From Aggregicoccus sp. 17bor-14 (GTDB taxonomy: Bacteria > Myxococcota > Myxococcia > Myxococcales > Myxococcaceae): a DNA stretch of 64,000 nucleotides. The position numbers and the translations under genes were made by a program. Below, one piece after another: positions 44,987-53,627 of this stretch (within the stretch, counting starts at the first letter, position 1; the number at the start of each line of letters is the position of its first letter). The DNA lies in contig NZ_VJZZ01000005.1 of NCBI RefSeq assembly GCF_009659535.1, forward strand, positions 357,095-421,094, written 5' to 3'. The notes beneath the pieces were generated by a model, which made no database searches, was not told the DNA's origin, and worked only from the letters and a program-made list of their open reading frames with translations.

Positions 44987-46561
44987 TCAGGGCTTCGCGC
45001 CGAGCTTCTCCAGCATGCGCACCGCGTTGGTGTTCTTGGGGTCCAGTTGCAGCGACTTCCGGTAGCTCGCGATCGCCTGCTCCTTCTGGCCCGCCTTGGA
45101 GTAGGCCTCGCCCAGCGTGTCGTGGGTGTCCGCATCCGCGGGGGCGAGGCGTGCGGCCTCCTGCAGCAGCTTGATGGCATCCGCGTACTTTCCCGAGAGC
45201 AGCTGCCCGTAGCCCACCTGGCTGAGCAGCTGTGGCGGCAGGCCGCGGCCACCCGGGCCCTTGCCCTCCATGGACTTGAAGAAGGCGAGCACGGCGTCCG
45301 CGCCCTGCAGACGCGCGATCAGGTCCGCCGTCATCAGGGGTGACTCGAGGCGCCGCATGTCGAAGCCCTTCCAGCCGTACTCCTTCGCAATGGCCGCGGC
45401 GATGCGCGTGAAGAGGAAGGCACCGTTGTCCGAGTTGGCCATCATCGCCACGCCGCTCCTCGCGTCGCCGAAGACGGCGAGGAGGGACTGGAAGCCCTCA
45501 TTGCTGCCGCCGTGGCCGAACTCTTCGCTCCCCTCCTCCACGTGGAAGCCGAGCCCGTACCCGTCCGACTGCTTCGTGAGCATCTGCTTCGCCATCGCCT
45601 GGGACAGAACGCGTTGGCTCTTGCCCGCGCGCGCCTGGAGCACCTCGAGCGCCACCTTCGTCAGGTCGGTGGGCGTGGTCCACAGTCCCGCGGGCGCCAT
45701 CTCGGGGTACACGTGCCAGCGCCCCTTCACGCTCTCGCCGCTCGCGTAGGTGGCGGTGGCGGCGTTGCCCGCGCGCGCGGCCGGCAGCGGCTGCTCGAAG
45801 GTGCTGTGCTCCATGCCGAGCGGCCCGAGCACCACCTCCTGCAGCTCCTGCGCGAAGGGCTTCTTCGTCTGGTCGATGAGCAGCTGCTGCAGCACCACGT
45901 AGCCGCCGCCGCTGTAGCGCGTCTCGGTGCCCGGGACCATGTCCACGCGGATGGGGTCGGTGTTCGCGGGCTTCTGCCCGTCCAGCACCTGCTTCAGGGT
46001 GGGCAGGGGCTCGTCCACCGCGTAGCCGGGGAAGCCGTGCACCGTGAGGCCCGCGTTGTGGCTGAGCACCCGACGCAGCGTGACCTTCTCCTTCGTCGTG
46101 AATTCGTTGTCCGGCACCTTCCACGAGACGAGCAGGTCGTTGAGGTTGCCATCGAGCGACCACTTGCGCTGCTCGGCCTCGTGCAGCACCGCGAGCGCCG
46201 TGACCGGCTTGCTGATGGAGGCCGCCTGGAAGAGCGTGTCGATCGCCACGGGCTCGCTGCCGCCCGACTGCTTCACGCCGTAGCTGCGCGCCCACACCAG
46301 CGCGCCCTTGTCGAACACGGCCACGCTGAGGCCGGGAATCTTGTACAGCGCCATCCACTGCTGCAGCGTGAGCTTCGTGGGCTTGCCGCCGGGCAGCGCG
46401 TAGGGCGGGAGGGTCTTCTCCACGCGCGTGACGCGCGCAGCCTCGGAAGGGCGGGCCTGCCACTGCGTCTGGGGCTTCGCGGTGTCGGCGCCGGTGAGCA
46501 GCGCGATGGCCGCCGTACCGGCAAGTGCAACGGGGACGAGGCGGGAGAGCGACCGGGGCAT
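44987..46561 (-). CDS. Class C beta-lactamase-like serine hydrolase with C-terminal TPR repeats
   Basis: A 524-residue precursor with an N-terminal signal/anchor (LVPVALAGTAAIALLTGA). The serine hydrolase domain has SISKPVTAL (SxxK nucleophile), YSGGGYVVL (the Y-x-N position, with Tyr-Ser-Gly as in many esterase-type members), and HGGSNEGF near the KTG position. Residues after about 425 carry two TPR units (LLQEAARLAPADADTHDTLGEAYSKAG; AIASYRKSLQLDPKNTNAVRML). Proteins of this build are peptidases or esterases of peptidoglycan fragments or D-amino-acid peptides more often than true beta-lactamases. No ampR or peptidoglycan recycling gene is adjacent. Confidence 0.87.
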   Translation of the reverse strand: MPRSLSRLVPVALAGTAAIALLTGADTAKPQTQWQARPSEAARVTRVEKTLPPYALPGGKPTKLTLQQWMALYKIPGLSVAVFDKGALVWARSYGVKQSGGSEPVAIDTLFQAASISKPVTALAVLHEAEQRKWSLDGNLNDLLVSWKVPDNEFTTKEKVTLRRVLSHNAGLTVHGFPGYAVDEPLPTLKQVLDGQKPANTDPIRVDMVPGTETRYSGGGYVVLQQLLIDQTKKPFAQELQEVVLGPLGMEHSTFEQPLPAARAGNAATATYASGESVKGRWHVYPEMAPAGLWTTPTDLTKVALEVLQARAGKSQRVLSQAMAKQMLTKQSDGYGLGFHVEEGSEEFGHGGSNEGFQSLLAVFGDARSGVAMMANSDNGAFLFTRIAAAIAKEYGWKGFDMRRLESPLMTADLIARLQGADAVLAFFKSMEGKGPGGRGLPPQLLSQVGYGQLLSGKYADAIKLLQEAARLAPADADTHDTLGEAYSKAGQKEQAIASYRKSLQLDPKNTNAVRMLEKLGAKP

Positions 46562-46742
46562 GGCGTCCTTCAGCGGCTGCGGGGAGACCTGGCGCGCTGA
46601 GCCAGGGAGACTTCAGAGCAGCGCCAGAGGGGGCCTCGTCGCAAGGCCGCGCCGGCCCGTCTGTTTCGCGGGCCTCAACGGGGATGCGGGTTCCCGCATA
46701 TCGCACGCGCGGAGAAGCGCAGTGACGCGGCTTCGCACAGCT

Positions 46743-46775
46743 CCCTCACCCCGACCCTCTCCCAGAGGGAGAGGG
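46743..46775 (+). repeat. Dispersed palindromic intergenic repeat, copy 3
   Basis: Consists of a CCCTCACCCCGA lead and a perfect 9-bp stem CCCTCTCCC (46755-46763) / GGGAGAGGG (46767-46775) with a three-base loop. The 33 bases match the copy at 54827 at all but one position. Confidence 0.8.
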
Positions 46776-46807
46776 AGGACACGGCGGCGCTCGCGCAGCG
46801 CTGAGCA

Positions 46808-47578
46808 CTACGTCGTCATCGTGGTGCCGCCGTCCACCACCATCACCTGGCCGGTGAGGTAGGAGCTCGCGTCGCTCGCGAGGAAGACGGCTGCGCCGGA
46901 GATCTCGTCCGGCTGCGCGTGGCGCCCGAGCGCGGTGCGCTCCACCACGCGCTGCTTCAGGTCGTCGTTCTGCACGATGGCCGCCGCGAAGCGCGTCTCC
47001 ACCAGGCCCGGGGCGATCGCGTTCACGCGGATGCCGCCCGCGCCCACCTCCTGCGCCAGCGTCTGGGTCATGGAGATGACGGCCGCCTTGGTCATCCCGT
47101 ACACGCCCTGGAAGGGCGCGGCGCGGATGCCGGCGATGCTCGCCACGTTGATGATGGAGCCCGGGGCGCCGCGCTCCTGCAGGTGGCGGATGACCCCGCG
47201 CGCCATCAGGAAGTAGCCCTTCACGTTCACCTCGAAGGTCTTCTCCCAGGCGCTGTCCTCGATGTCGAGCATCGGGCCGAAGTAGGGGTTGGTGGCGGCG
47301 TTGTTCACCAGCACGTCCACCTTGCCGAAGTGGCTCACCGCCTTCTGCACCAGCGCCTCGATGTCCTCGGCCTTGCCGGTGTGCGCGGGCACCGCGAGCG
47401 CCCGGCCGCCGGCCGCCTCGATGCGCGAGACCACCGCCTGCAGCGCCTCCGGCTTGCGCGCGGCGAGCACCACCGCGGCGCCTGCCTCGGCCAGGCGCAG
47501 GGCGATGGCCTCGCCGATGCCGCGGCTCGCGCCGGTGACGATTGCGACCCGATCCTTCAGGGAGAAGAGCGTGCTCAT
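46808..47578 (-). CDS. Short-chain dehydrogenase/reductase (FabG-like)
   Basis: A 256-residue SDR. Cofactor motif VTGASRGIGEAIALRL, an Arg after beta-2 (LAARKPEAL) that favours NADP(H), NNAATNPYFGP, catalytic Ser in IINVASIAGIRA, YxxxK in GVYGMTKAA, and the C-terminal VVDGGTTMT. This pattern resembles FabG and DHRS4-type carbonyl reductases (the NNAATNP block is typical of the latter). It is followed in the same direction by a small cytochrome c gene whose stop precedes... in map terms the cytochrome lies upstream on this strand, 11 bases away, so both may be in one transcript. Confidence 0.9.
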   Translation of the reverse strand: MSTLFSLKDRVAIVTGASRGIGEAIALRLAEAGAAVVLAARKPEALQAVVSRIEAAGGRALAVPAHTGKAEDIEALVQKAVSHFGKVDVLVNNAATNPYFGPMLDIEDSAWEKTFEVNVKGYFLMARGVIRHLQERGAPGSIINVASIAGIRAAPFQGVYGMTKAAVISMTQTLAQEVGAGGIRVNAIAPGLVETRFAAAIVQNDDLKQRVVERTALGRHAQPDEISGAAVFLASDASSYLTGQVMVVDGGTTMTT

Positions 47579-47589
47579 GGCGCGGGACC

Positions 47590-47913
47590 CTAGCGCTTCA
47601 GCGTGCGGATGTACTTCACCAGCGCGTCGATCTGCTCGGGCGTGAGCTTGTCCTTGTAGGCCTTCATCTTCTTGTTGTCGGGCGAGCCGTCGCGGATGAC
47701 CTTGCGCAGGTGGTCATCCGAGTGGTGCTGCTGCCACGCGGCCTCGGAGAAGTCGTCGATGCGCTCCTTCTGCCCCACCTTCGTCTGCGCGCGCCCGTCC
47801 GGGCCATGGCAGTTCTTGCACTTGGCCGCCCAGAGCTCGGCGGCGTCGGGCTCGGCGGCCTGGGCGTGGGCGGTGAACAGCAGGGCGAGTGCGAGCAGGA
47901 GCGAGCGGGTCAT
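47590..47913 (-). CDS. Class I monohaem cytochrome c
   Basis: A 107-residue precursor with a signal peptide (LLLALALLFTAHAQAA). One haem site, CKNCH, is followed by GPDGRAQTKVG. The likely axial methionine is in NKKMKAYKDKL, and the C-terminal helix is ALVKYIRTLKR. This is the usual plan of a small periplasmic electron carrier. Its start is 104 bases from that of the octahaem cytochrome on the opposite strand, so the two could be coregulated and exchange electrons (inference). Confidence 0.92.
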   Translation of the reverse strand: MTRSLLLALALLFTAHAQAAEPDAAELWAAKCKNCHGPDGRAQTKVGQKERIDDFSEAAWQQHHSDDHLRKVIRDGSPDNKKMKAYKDKLTPEQIDALVKYIRTLKR

Positions 47914-48017
47914 CCCGTGGACTTCATGCCGCGCAGCCACCGGCGTCAACTCCGGTGCGAAGTTGCACTAGGCTTCCGCCCATCTCTGGCGCCCTCCGGG
48001 CGAGAGGTGGGTCTCCG

Positions 48018-49970
48018 ATGTCTCGCCGTGCCGTCGCCCTGTCACCCCTCGCGGGCCTGCTCCTGCTCTGCAGCCCGCTCGCTGCCCGCGCCTCGGCGCC
48101 CCCTCCGCGCGAGCGCTACGCCGGCTCCCAGGTGTGCGCGGACTGCCACGAGGACGAGCACGCTGCCTGGGGCAAGGACTGGCACGCCCGCGCGCTCTCC
48201 CCCGCCACCGCGAAGTACGTGGTGGGCGACTTTGCGGGCGCGCACTTCAAGGGCGCCTCGAGCGAGGCCTGGATGAATAGGTCCGGTCCCACGCCGGTGA
48301 TGCGCACCCTGGGCACGGGCGGCGCGCTCGCGGACTACCCCGTCCAGTGGGTGGTGGGTGGCAAGCGCATGCAGGACCCCGTCACGGTGCTCCCGGACGG
48401 CCGCTGGCAGGTGCTGCCCATCTACTTCCACGTCACCGGGAAGGGCGAGTGGGTGGACTACTCGGAGCAGAAGCAGGGCGCCCTCACTCCGGACCATCCC
48501 TTCTTCTGGGCCAACTTCCGCCGCAACGCGCAGCAGGCCTGCCTCGACTGCCACACCACCGGCCTGGACGTGCGCTACGACCGCGCCGCGCACCTCTGGA
48601 GCACGAAGCTCGCGGATGCGGGCGTGGCCTGCGAGAGCTGCCACGGCCCCGGCGCACGCCACGCCGACACGCAGGAGGCAAAGGACATCGTCAACCCGAA
48701 GCGCCTCTCGCGCGAGGCCGGCCTGGCCGTGTGCGCGCAGTGCCACGGCCCGCGCTGGACGCTGTTCCCCATCCTCGATGCCGCTCACCACTACCGCCCG
48801 GGCGAGCGGTACGAGGACCACTACCAGCCGATGGTGGTGACCCTGGGCAACGAGCGCTCCGGGGACTTCTTCCCCGACGGGCGCCCCAGCACCTCGAGCT
48901 TCGAGTACCAGGCGCTCTTGCAGTCCGCCTGCTACCGCAAGGGCGGCGCCACCTGCCTCACCTGCCACACGGCGCCGCACGTGAAGAGCGCTCCGGACGA
49001 GGTGAAGCTCGCGAAGCACGCGCCTGCCGGAGCGAGCGCGGGCGCGGAGACCTGCCGCAGCTGCCACGCGGCCGTGTTCGCGCAAGGGCAGAAGCACACG
49101 CACCACACGGCGCAAGCCGCGCAGGACTGCCTCGCCTGCCACATGCCGCCCACCGTGTCGGGCGTGCTCGACCACTTCGCCGACCACGCGCTCGACGTGC
49201 CCAACCCCACCCTCACCGCGAAGCACGGCGAGCCCAATGCCTGTGGCGTCTGCCACGCGAAGGAGACGCCCGAGGCGCTCGCGCAGCAGCTCGCGACGCT
49301 GTGGCCCGGGGCGGAGGCGCGCCAGCAGCGCCGGCTGCGGCTCGCGGACGCGTTCGATGCGAAGACGGCGCGCGACAGCCGCCCCGCGCTCGAGGCGGTG
49401 CTCGCGGATGGTTCGGAAGCACCGTCGCTGCGCGGCGTGGCGGCGCAGCTGCTCGCCTTCCGCTTCCGCCGCGAGAGCGTGCCCGCGCTGCTCGCCGCGC
49501 TGCCGGCGAAGGATGCGACGCTGCGCTCCATCGTGGCCGAGGCCCTGGGCACGGCGCGCGCGGGCGAGGCCGCCCCTGCGCTCGCGCCGCTCCTGAAGGA
49601 CCCGAGTCTCTGGGTGCGCCAGAACGCGGCGCTCGCGCTGCACGGGCTCGGGGATGCGCGGGGCACCGAGGCGCTGCGCACGCTCGCGAAGGCGCCTGCC
49701 TCCACGGGCCTGGTGCAGCCGCACATCGCGCTGGGGCAGGCGGCGGCGCAGCAGCGCAACTGGTCCGGCGCGGCGCAGGAGTTCGAGCGGGCGCTGGACC
49801 TGCAGCCCTACAACGCAGACCTCCTCGTCATGCTCGCGGACATGTACGCGCGCCAGGAGGACTGGCCGCGTGCGAAGGCCCAGGCCGAGGAGGCGCTGCG
49901 CTTCAACCCGCAGCACGCCGGCGCCAAGCGGCGCGTGTCGGCGCTGCAGGCCCAGGGCCCGAGGCCCTAG
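48018..49970 (+). CDS. Octahaem cytochrome c with HEAT and TPR repeats
   Basis: A 650-residue secreted precursor (signal PLAGLLLLCSPLAARAS). Eight CxxCH sites: CADCH, CLDCH, CESCH, CAQCH, CLTCH, CRSCH, CLACH and CGVCH, all within the first 420 residues. The rest has HEAT-like repeats (LRGVAAQLLAFRFRRESVPALLAAL, LWVRQNAALALHGLGDARGTEAL) and a TPR pair near the C-terminus (WSGAAQEFERALDLQPYNADLL). This is the cytochrome c554/NrfA-like multihaem fold fused to a protein-interaction tail, as found in myxobacterial and planctomycetal proteins. It probably moves electrons in the periplasm; no terminal reductase partner is seen beyond the adjacent small cytochrome. Confidence 0.9.
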   Translation: MSRRAVALSPLAGLLLLCSPLAARASAPPPRERYAGSQVCADCHEDEHAAWGKDWHARALSPATAKYVVGDFAGAHFKGASSEAWMNRSGPTPVMRTLGTGGALADYPVQWVVGGKRMQDPVTVLPDGRWQVLPIYFHVTGKGEWVDYSEQKQGALTPDHPFFWANFRRNAQQACLDCHTTGLDVRYDRAAHLWSTKLADAGVACESCHGPGARHADTQEAKDIVNPKRLSREAGLAVCAQCHGPRWTLFPILDAAHHYRPGERYEDHYQPMVVTLGNERSGDFFPDGRPSTSSFEYQALLQSACYRKGGATCLTCHTAPHVKSAPDEVKLAKHAPAGASAGAETCRSCHAAVFAQGQKHTHHTAQAAQDCLACHMPPTVSGVLDHFADHALDVPNPTLTAKHGEPNACGVCHAKETPEALAQQLATLWPGAEARQQRRLRLADAFDAKTARDSRPALEAVLADGSEAPSLRGVAAQLLAFRFRRESVPALLAALPAKDATLRSIVAEALGTARAGEAAPALAPLLKDPSLWVRQNAALALHGLGDARGTEALRTLAKAPASTGLVQPHIALGQAAAQQRNWSGAAQEFERALDLQPYNADLLVMLADMYARQEDWPRAKAQAEEALRFNPQHAGAKRRVSALQAQGPRP

Positions 49971-50425
49971 CGGGCCGCGCGCAGCAGCCGGCTGAGCTCG
50001 CGGTCGAAGGTAGCCGCGAACTGCTGCTTGTCCTGTGCGCCGAAGCCCGCGGGGCCGCCCGTCATCACCCCGCCCTCGCGCAGCTCCTGCATGAAGTTGC
50101 GCAGGGAGAGCCGCTCCTCCACGTTCTCCGGGGTGAAGAGCTCGCCGCGCGGGTCCATCACCACCACGCCGCGCGGCACCAGCAGCGCCGCGAGCGGGAT
50201 GTCCTGGGTGATGGCGAGGTCTCCCGCCTGCGCGCTCGCCGCGATGTGCTGGTCCGCCACGTCCAGCCCCGCGCCCACCTGCACGCTGGACACGACGTCC
50301 GAGCGCGGCAGGGAGAGGCGCTTGTTGGCCACGAAGACCGCGGGCACCCGCAGCCGCTCGGCCGCCCGCAGCACGATGTCCCGCACGGCGCCGGGGCACG
50401 CATCCGCATCCACCCAGATTCGCAT
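49967..50425 (-). CDS. YaiI/YqxD family (DUF188, PIN-like) protein
   Basis: A 152-residue protein of the YaiI/UPF0178 family: MRIWVDADACPGAVRDIVLRAAER at the start, VFVANKRLSLP, VGAGLDVADQHIAASAQAGDLAITQDIPLAALLV, and GGPAGFGAQDKQQFAATFDRELSRLL at the end. The conserved aspartates (DADACP, D of AD-H, TQDIPL) are those of a PIN-like nuclease fold, but the activity is not established for the family. It shares CTAG at its stop with the octahaem cytochrome gene. Confidence 0.93.
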   Translation of the reverse strand: MRIWVDADACPGAVRDIVLRAAERLRVPAVFVANKRLSLPRSDVVSSVQVGAGLDVADQHIAASAQAGDLAITQDIPLAALLVPRGVVVMDPRGELFTPENVEERLSLRNFMQELREGGVMTGGPAGFGAQDKQQFAATFDRELSRLLRAAR

Positions 50426-50573
50426 CCTCCTACCCTAACCGCTCCCGGCGCCCCTGCCGCGCGCTCGCTTCCCGGGCGTTCGAGCGCGCGCGGAAGCACG
50501 CCCCGCCCTCCAGGGCAGGGCGCCCGGGGGAGAGGTGATGCGCACCCTGAGCGCGTCACTCCCCGGAGACCCC

Positions 50574-51131
50574 ATGCTCACCCACTCTGCACGCTCCCCC
50601 TCCCTGCTCTCGCGCGCCGCGCGCGGTGTCGCCGCCGGCGCCGTGGGGACCGCGGCGATGGATGCTCTCTGGTACCGCCGCTACCGCCAGGACGCAGGGC
50701 GTGAGTCCTTCCCCTCGTGGGAGCTCTCCCTGAGCACGCGCAGCTACGACGACGCGGGCGCTCCCGCACAGACGGCCCGGAAGCTCGCGTCGCTCGCGCA
50801 CATCACCCTGCCGGAGGAGAGCGCCGGCCTCGCCAACACGCTGGTGCACTGGGCGACGGGGCTGGGTTGGGGCGTGGCCTACGCCACGCTGGCCGCGGGG
50901 CGCAGAGGCGCGCCGCTCGTGCAAGGGCCACTGCTCGGGCTCTGCGCCTGGCTCACCAGCTACGCAGTGCTGCCCCTGCTCGGCGTCTACAACCCCATAT
51001 GGAAGTACGACGCCGCCACGCTCGCGAAGGACCTGAGCGCCCACCTGCTCTTCGGCACGGGTGCGGCGCTCGCGCTGCGCCTCATCGACCGCACGAGGGC
51101 TCGGCGGGCGTCCACGTGGCGCTGGAGCTGA
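50574..51131 (+). CDS. Small membrane protein, unknown family
   Basis: A protein of 185 residues with two to three predicted membrane segments (about 13-30 AARGVAAGAVGTAAMDALWY; 92-110 WATGLGWGVAYATLAAG; 118-140 GPLLGLCAWLTSYAVLPLLG). ATG 50574 has GGAG at five bases; in-frame starts at 50538 and 50535 have an even stronger GGGGGAGAGG and cannot be excluded. No family recognised. Its last 50 bases overlap the 3-prime end of the convergent lipoprotein gene, which is unusually much for a tail-to-tail pair. Confidence 0.6.
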   Translation: MLTHSARSPSLLSRAARGVAAGAVGTAAMDALWYRRYRQDAGRESFPSWELSLSTRSYDDAGAPAQTARKLASLAHITLPEESAGLANTLVHWATGLGWGVAYATLAAGRRGAPLVQGPLLGLCAWLTSYAVLPLLGVYNPIWKYDAATLAKDLSAHLLFGTGAALALRLIDRTRARRASTWRWS

Positions 51132-51963
51132 AGCGCAGCTCGGTCCCCTCCCCGCGCGCGACCGCCGTGAAGGTCTGCTCCGGCGCGGTGCCCTGCACCT
51201 CCACGCTGTAGGCGAAGTGGCAGCCTGCCGCCGGGGGCAGCCCGCCCTCGAAGCGCGTGCCGTCGAGGCACGGCTCGGGCAAGAACCCCACCTGGGAGAG
51301 GTCCTCCGAATAGCGATCCTTCTCTCCGAAGTAGGCCTTCTCCGCGGTGAAGAGGCCGCGCAGGTTGACGGCGGCCTCGCATACGGAAGGCGCGAGCCGC
51401 GCGCCGCAGACCTCTGGCGCGAGCGCTGCGGGCCACACGCGCTGTGAGTCCAGATGGCCGGAGGTCACCGTGTACTCGCGCCCCTCCGCGGTCCCTGCCC
51501 CCACGGCCTGCAGCGTGAAGGTGCCATCCGGGGTCGCGCTCGCGTCAGTGACACGGTAGCGGAAGTGGCAGCCGGACATCCACGCCGCGTCCGGCGCAGC
51601 GGTGTGCGTTCCGTCGGCGCAGGCCGGGAGTGCAGGCAGCTCGGCCGGGTCCGCGGTGTAGCGGTCCTTCTCCCCGAATACGGAGCTCTGCCCGTCCATC
51701 AGGGTGCGCAGGTCGAGGAGCGCCTCACACGCGAGCGCATCCTCCCGGCTCTGCGGCTGAGCGGGCGTCGGTTCCGGGTCCACGGGCGCCTGCGGGCCGG
51801 TCGGCTGCGCGGGCGTCGGCTGCGGCTCCACGGGCGCCTGCGGACCCGTCGGCTGCGCGGGCAGGACGACGGGCTCGGGCGCGGGCGCCTTCTCCTTCTG
51901 ACAGGCCGAGCAGAGCGAGAGCAGCAGCAGGGACAGGGCGACGGGCGAGCGGGACTTCGACAT
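51082..51963 (-). CDS. Lipoprotein with two tandem type IV pilin head-like domains
   Basis: A 293-residue precursor; lipobox CSAC after SPVALSLLLLSLCSAC. A proline-rich linker has a repeated QPTGPQAPV(E/D)P(Q/E)PTPAQP unit. Two modules of about 90 residues follow. Each begins C-E-A-x-x-(D/N)-L-R-x-L, then a segment like FTAEKAYFGEKDRYSEDL in the second and VFGEKDRYTADP in the first, then C-x-D-G-T and CHF-Y-V. The segment AEKAYFGEKDRYS is characteristic of the head of myxobacterial type IV major pilins, where it follows the N-terminal helix. Here the helix and prepilin cleavage site are absent and the modules are anchored as a lipoprotein. It may bind pili or pseudopili; not established. Confidence 0.78.
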   Translation of the reverse strand: MSKSRSPVALSLLLLSLCSACQKEKAPAPEPVVLPAQPTGPQAPVEPQPTPAQPTGPQAPVDPEPTPAQPQSREDALACEALLDLRTLMDGQSSVFGEKDRYTADPAELPALPACADGTHTAAPDAAWMSGCHFRYRVTDASATPDGTFTLQAVGAGTAEGREYTVTSGHLDSQRVWPAALAPEVCGARLAPSVCEAAVNLRGLFTAEKAYFGEKDRYSEDLSQVGFLPEPCLDGTRFEGGLPPAAGCHFAYSVEVQGTAPEQTFTAVARGEGTELRFSSSATWTPAEPSCGR

Positions 51964-52098
51964 GGGCGCGCATCCTCTCAGACCTCGCGGGTCTTTCCGA
52001 GTTCGCAGCCATCCTGACGGCGGGGGCGCGGAGCATCCCCACGCTGCGGCCATGCGTTCGTCACCGTTTGCGCATGGCCGCAGGCCGCCCCTGCCCGC

Positions 52099-53415
52099 TC
52101 AAGGCGCCGTGACGAAGGTGCGCACAGCGGAGCTGGCCAGCTGCGCCTCCGGGGTCCCGCGGGCGAAGGTCTGCAGGTCGAGGAGCGCCGTGCTCGCCGC
52201 GGCATCGACACCGGCGAGCGGGCCGACGGCCTCGACGTGCCAGGTGTACCGGGTCGAGGGCGGCAGGGCGAGGCCCAGCGCAGCGAGGTCCGGAAGGCTC
52301 GTGGACGTCTCCGCGGTCACCACGGTGATGCGCGGCGCATCGGCGCTCTCGGGCTCGAAGATGGCGAGGTGGATGCCGCGCTCGAAGGTGGTCCAGGAGA
52401 AGCGCATCTGCCCGTCCACGCGGGTGGCGCCGTCCGCCGGGAGGATGCTCTCCGGCGGCGCCTGCGGGGCGAGCGACACCTGCGCGGCGCCCACGGACAC
52501 GCCGGCCTTCAGATACTCGGTGGCGCCGCCGCCGGCCTTGGAGATGTGCGCGCGCAGCAGCGCCTGGCCACCTGGGATGTACGGCAGGAGGTAGGAGAAG
52601 CCCGGCGAGGTCGAGCGGTCCGGGAAGTAGTACCCGGCGGCCCCGTCCAGGGTGATGCCCACGCCCTTGCCATCCAGCGCGTAGCCGGCGGGCACGCTGA
52701 CGGCGCCGCTCACGGTGCCGCTGGTGATGGGCAGCAGACCCAGGTCCGGGACGATCGAGATGGCGCCGTCCGCCAGGGTCAGCGGCTGGGCCGCGTAGCC
52801 GCTGTAGCCGCTGGGCAGGCCGGTGCTCGCGTTGTAGTGCAGCTGCAGGGCGTACAGCATCCCGTCCACGGTGGAGGGGCCGTACCACTGCACCCCCATC
52901 CGGTAGCCGCCCGCCCCGTCCGCGGCGTTCTGCGCGAAGGTGCCGGGCGCGAGGAAGGCGAGTGCGGTGAACTCGTCACTGTCCTGGGGCGAGTGGCCGC
53001 CGGTGACGCGGCCCTGGAGCTGGGCGGCGCGCGGGGTGCCATCCGGCGTGAAGAGCACCAGCGTCGGGTCCGCCCGCCGGAGCTGGCGGTACACCGCCGC
53101 CTCCTTGTTGGCCGCATCGACGACGGTGAGATCGTAGGGCGGCACCACGCCCGAGAAGGAGAAGCGCCCCGCCGCGTCGGTGTTCACGGGCGTCTGGCCC
53201 ACGATGAGCACCGCCAGCCCCGCGACGGGCTGGCGCGCCGCGGAGAGCACCGTGCCGCGCACGGCGAGGGTGGACGGCGCCTGCGGGCCACTGCTGCCGC
53301 CCGGGTTGACCGCGCCGCCCGCGACAGGAGCCGGTGCCTCCTCCGGGGCATCACCGCCACCGCAGGCGGCAAGGAGGGTGGTGGCACAGAGGAGCAAGGA
53401 GAGGAGACGCTTCAT
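52099..53415 (-). CDS. Lipoprotein with an N-terminal carboxypeptidase-regulatory-like domain
   Basis: A 438-residue precursor with lipobox LAACGGG. Residues about 45-110 are a CarboxypepD_reg-like domain (LAVRGTVLSAARQPVAGLAVLI, DAAGRFSFSGVVPPYDLTVVD). The remainder has beta-rich segments, ending in a fibronectin-type region (PADGATRVDGQMRFSWT, STRYTWHVEAVGP). No catalytic motifs. Probably an outer-membrane or surface lipoprotein; no closer family recognised. It follows the pilin-like lipoprotein on the same strand with 135 bases between them. Confidence 0.75.
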   Translation of the reverse strand: MKRLLSLLLCATTLLAACGGGDAPEEAPAPVAGGAVNPGGSSGPQAPSTLAVRGTVLSAARQPVAGLAVLIVGQTPVNTDAAGRFSFSGVVPPYDLTVVDAANKEAAVYRQLRRADPTLVLFTPDGTPRAAQLQGRVTGGHSPQDSDEFTALAFLAPGTFAQNAADGAGGYRMGVQWYGPSTVDGMLYALQLHYNASTGLPSGYSGYAAQPLTLADGAISIVPDLGLLPITSGTVSGAVSVPAGYALDGKGVGITLDGAAGYYFPDRSTSPGFSYLLPYIPGGQALLRAHISKAGGGATEYLKAGVSVGAAQVSLAPQAPPESILPADGATRVDGQMRFSWTTFERGIHLAIFEPESADAPRITVVTAETSTSLPDLAALGLALPPSTRYTWHVEAVGPLAGVDAAASTALLDLQTFARGTPEAQLASSAVRTFVTAP

Positions 53416-53433
53416 GGGGGAGCCTCGGGGAGA

Positions 53434-53450
53434 CCCCGTCGGTGACGGGG
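53434..53450. promoter_or_regulatory. Hairpin CCCCGTC-GGT-GACGGGG in the lipoprotein leader
   Basis: Perfect 7-bp arms with a three-base loop, 19 bases upstream of the ATG of the lipoprotein gene at 53415. It could fold in the 5-prime untranslated region or serve as an operator. Confidence 0.35.
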
Positions 53451-53627
53451 AGGGGGAGCCCCGCGACGCGAGACGGGCCGGCGCGGGGTGCGGCCCCCTC
53501 GAGCAGCGCCCGTGCCGCCCGGAGCCCCTGTGGATCTGCGGGCTTGGATCAGCTGGCGGGCACCGCGCGGGATGCTCCGTCCGCCGGCGCGGATGGCGCC
53601 CCGGGCCCCAGGCTCCACGTGACGCCC

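Noticed and set aside
44987..46561. True class C beta-lactamase (resistance gene)
   Set aside because: The Y-x-N position reads Tyr-Ser-Gly, the protein carries TPR repeats and lacks an ampR partner; esterase or peptidase-type serine hydrolase fits better.
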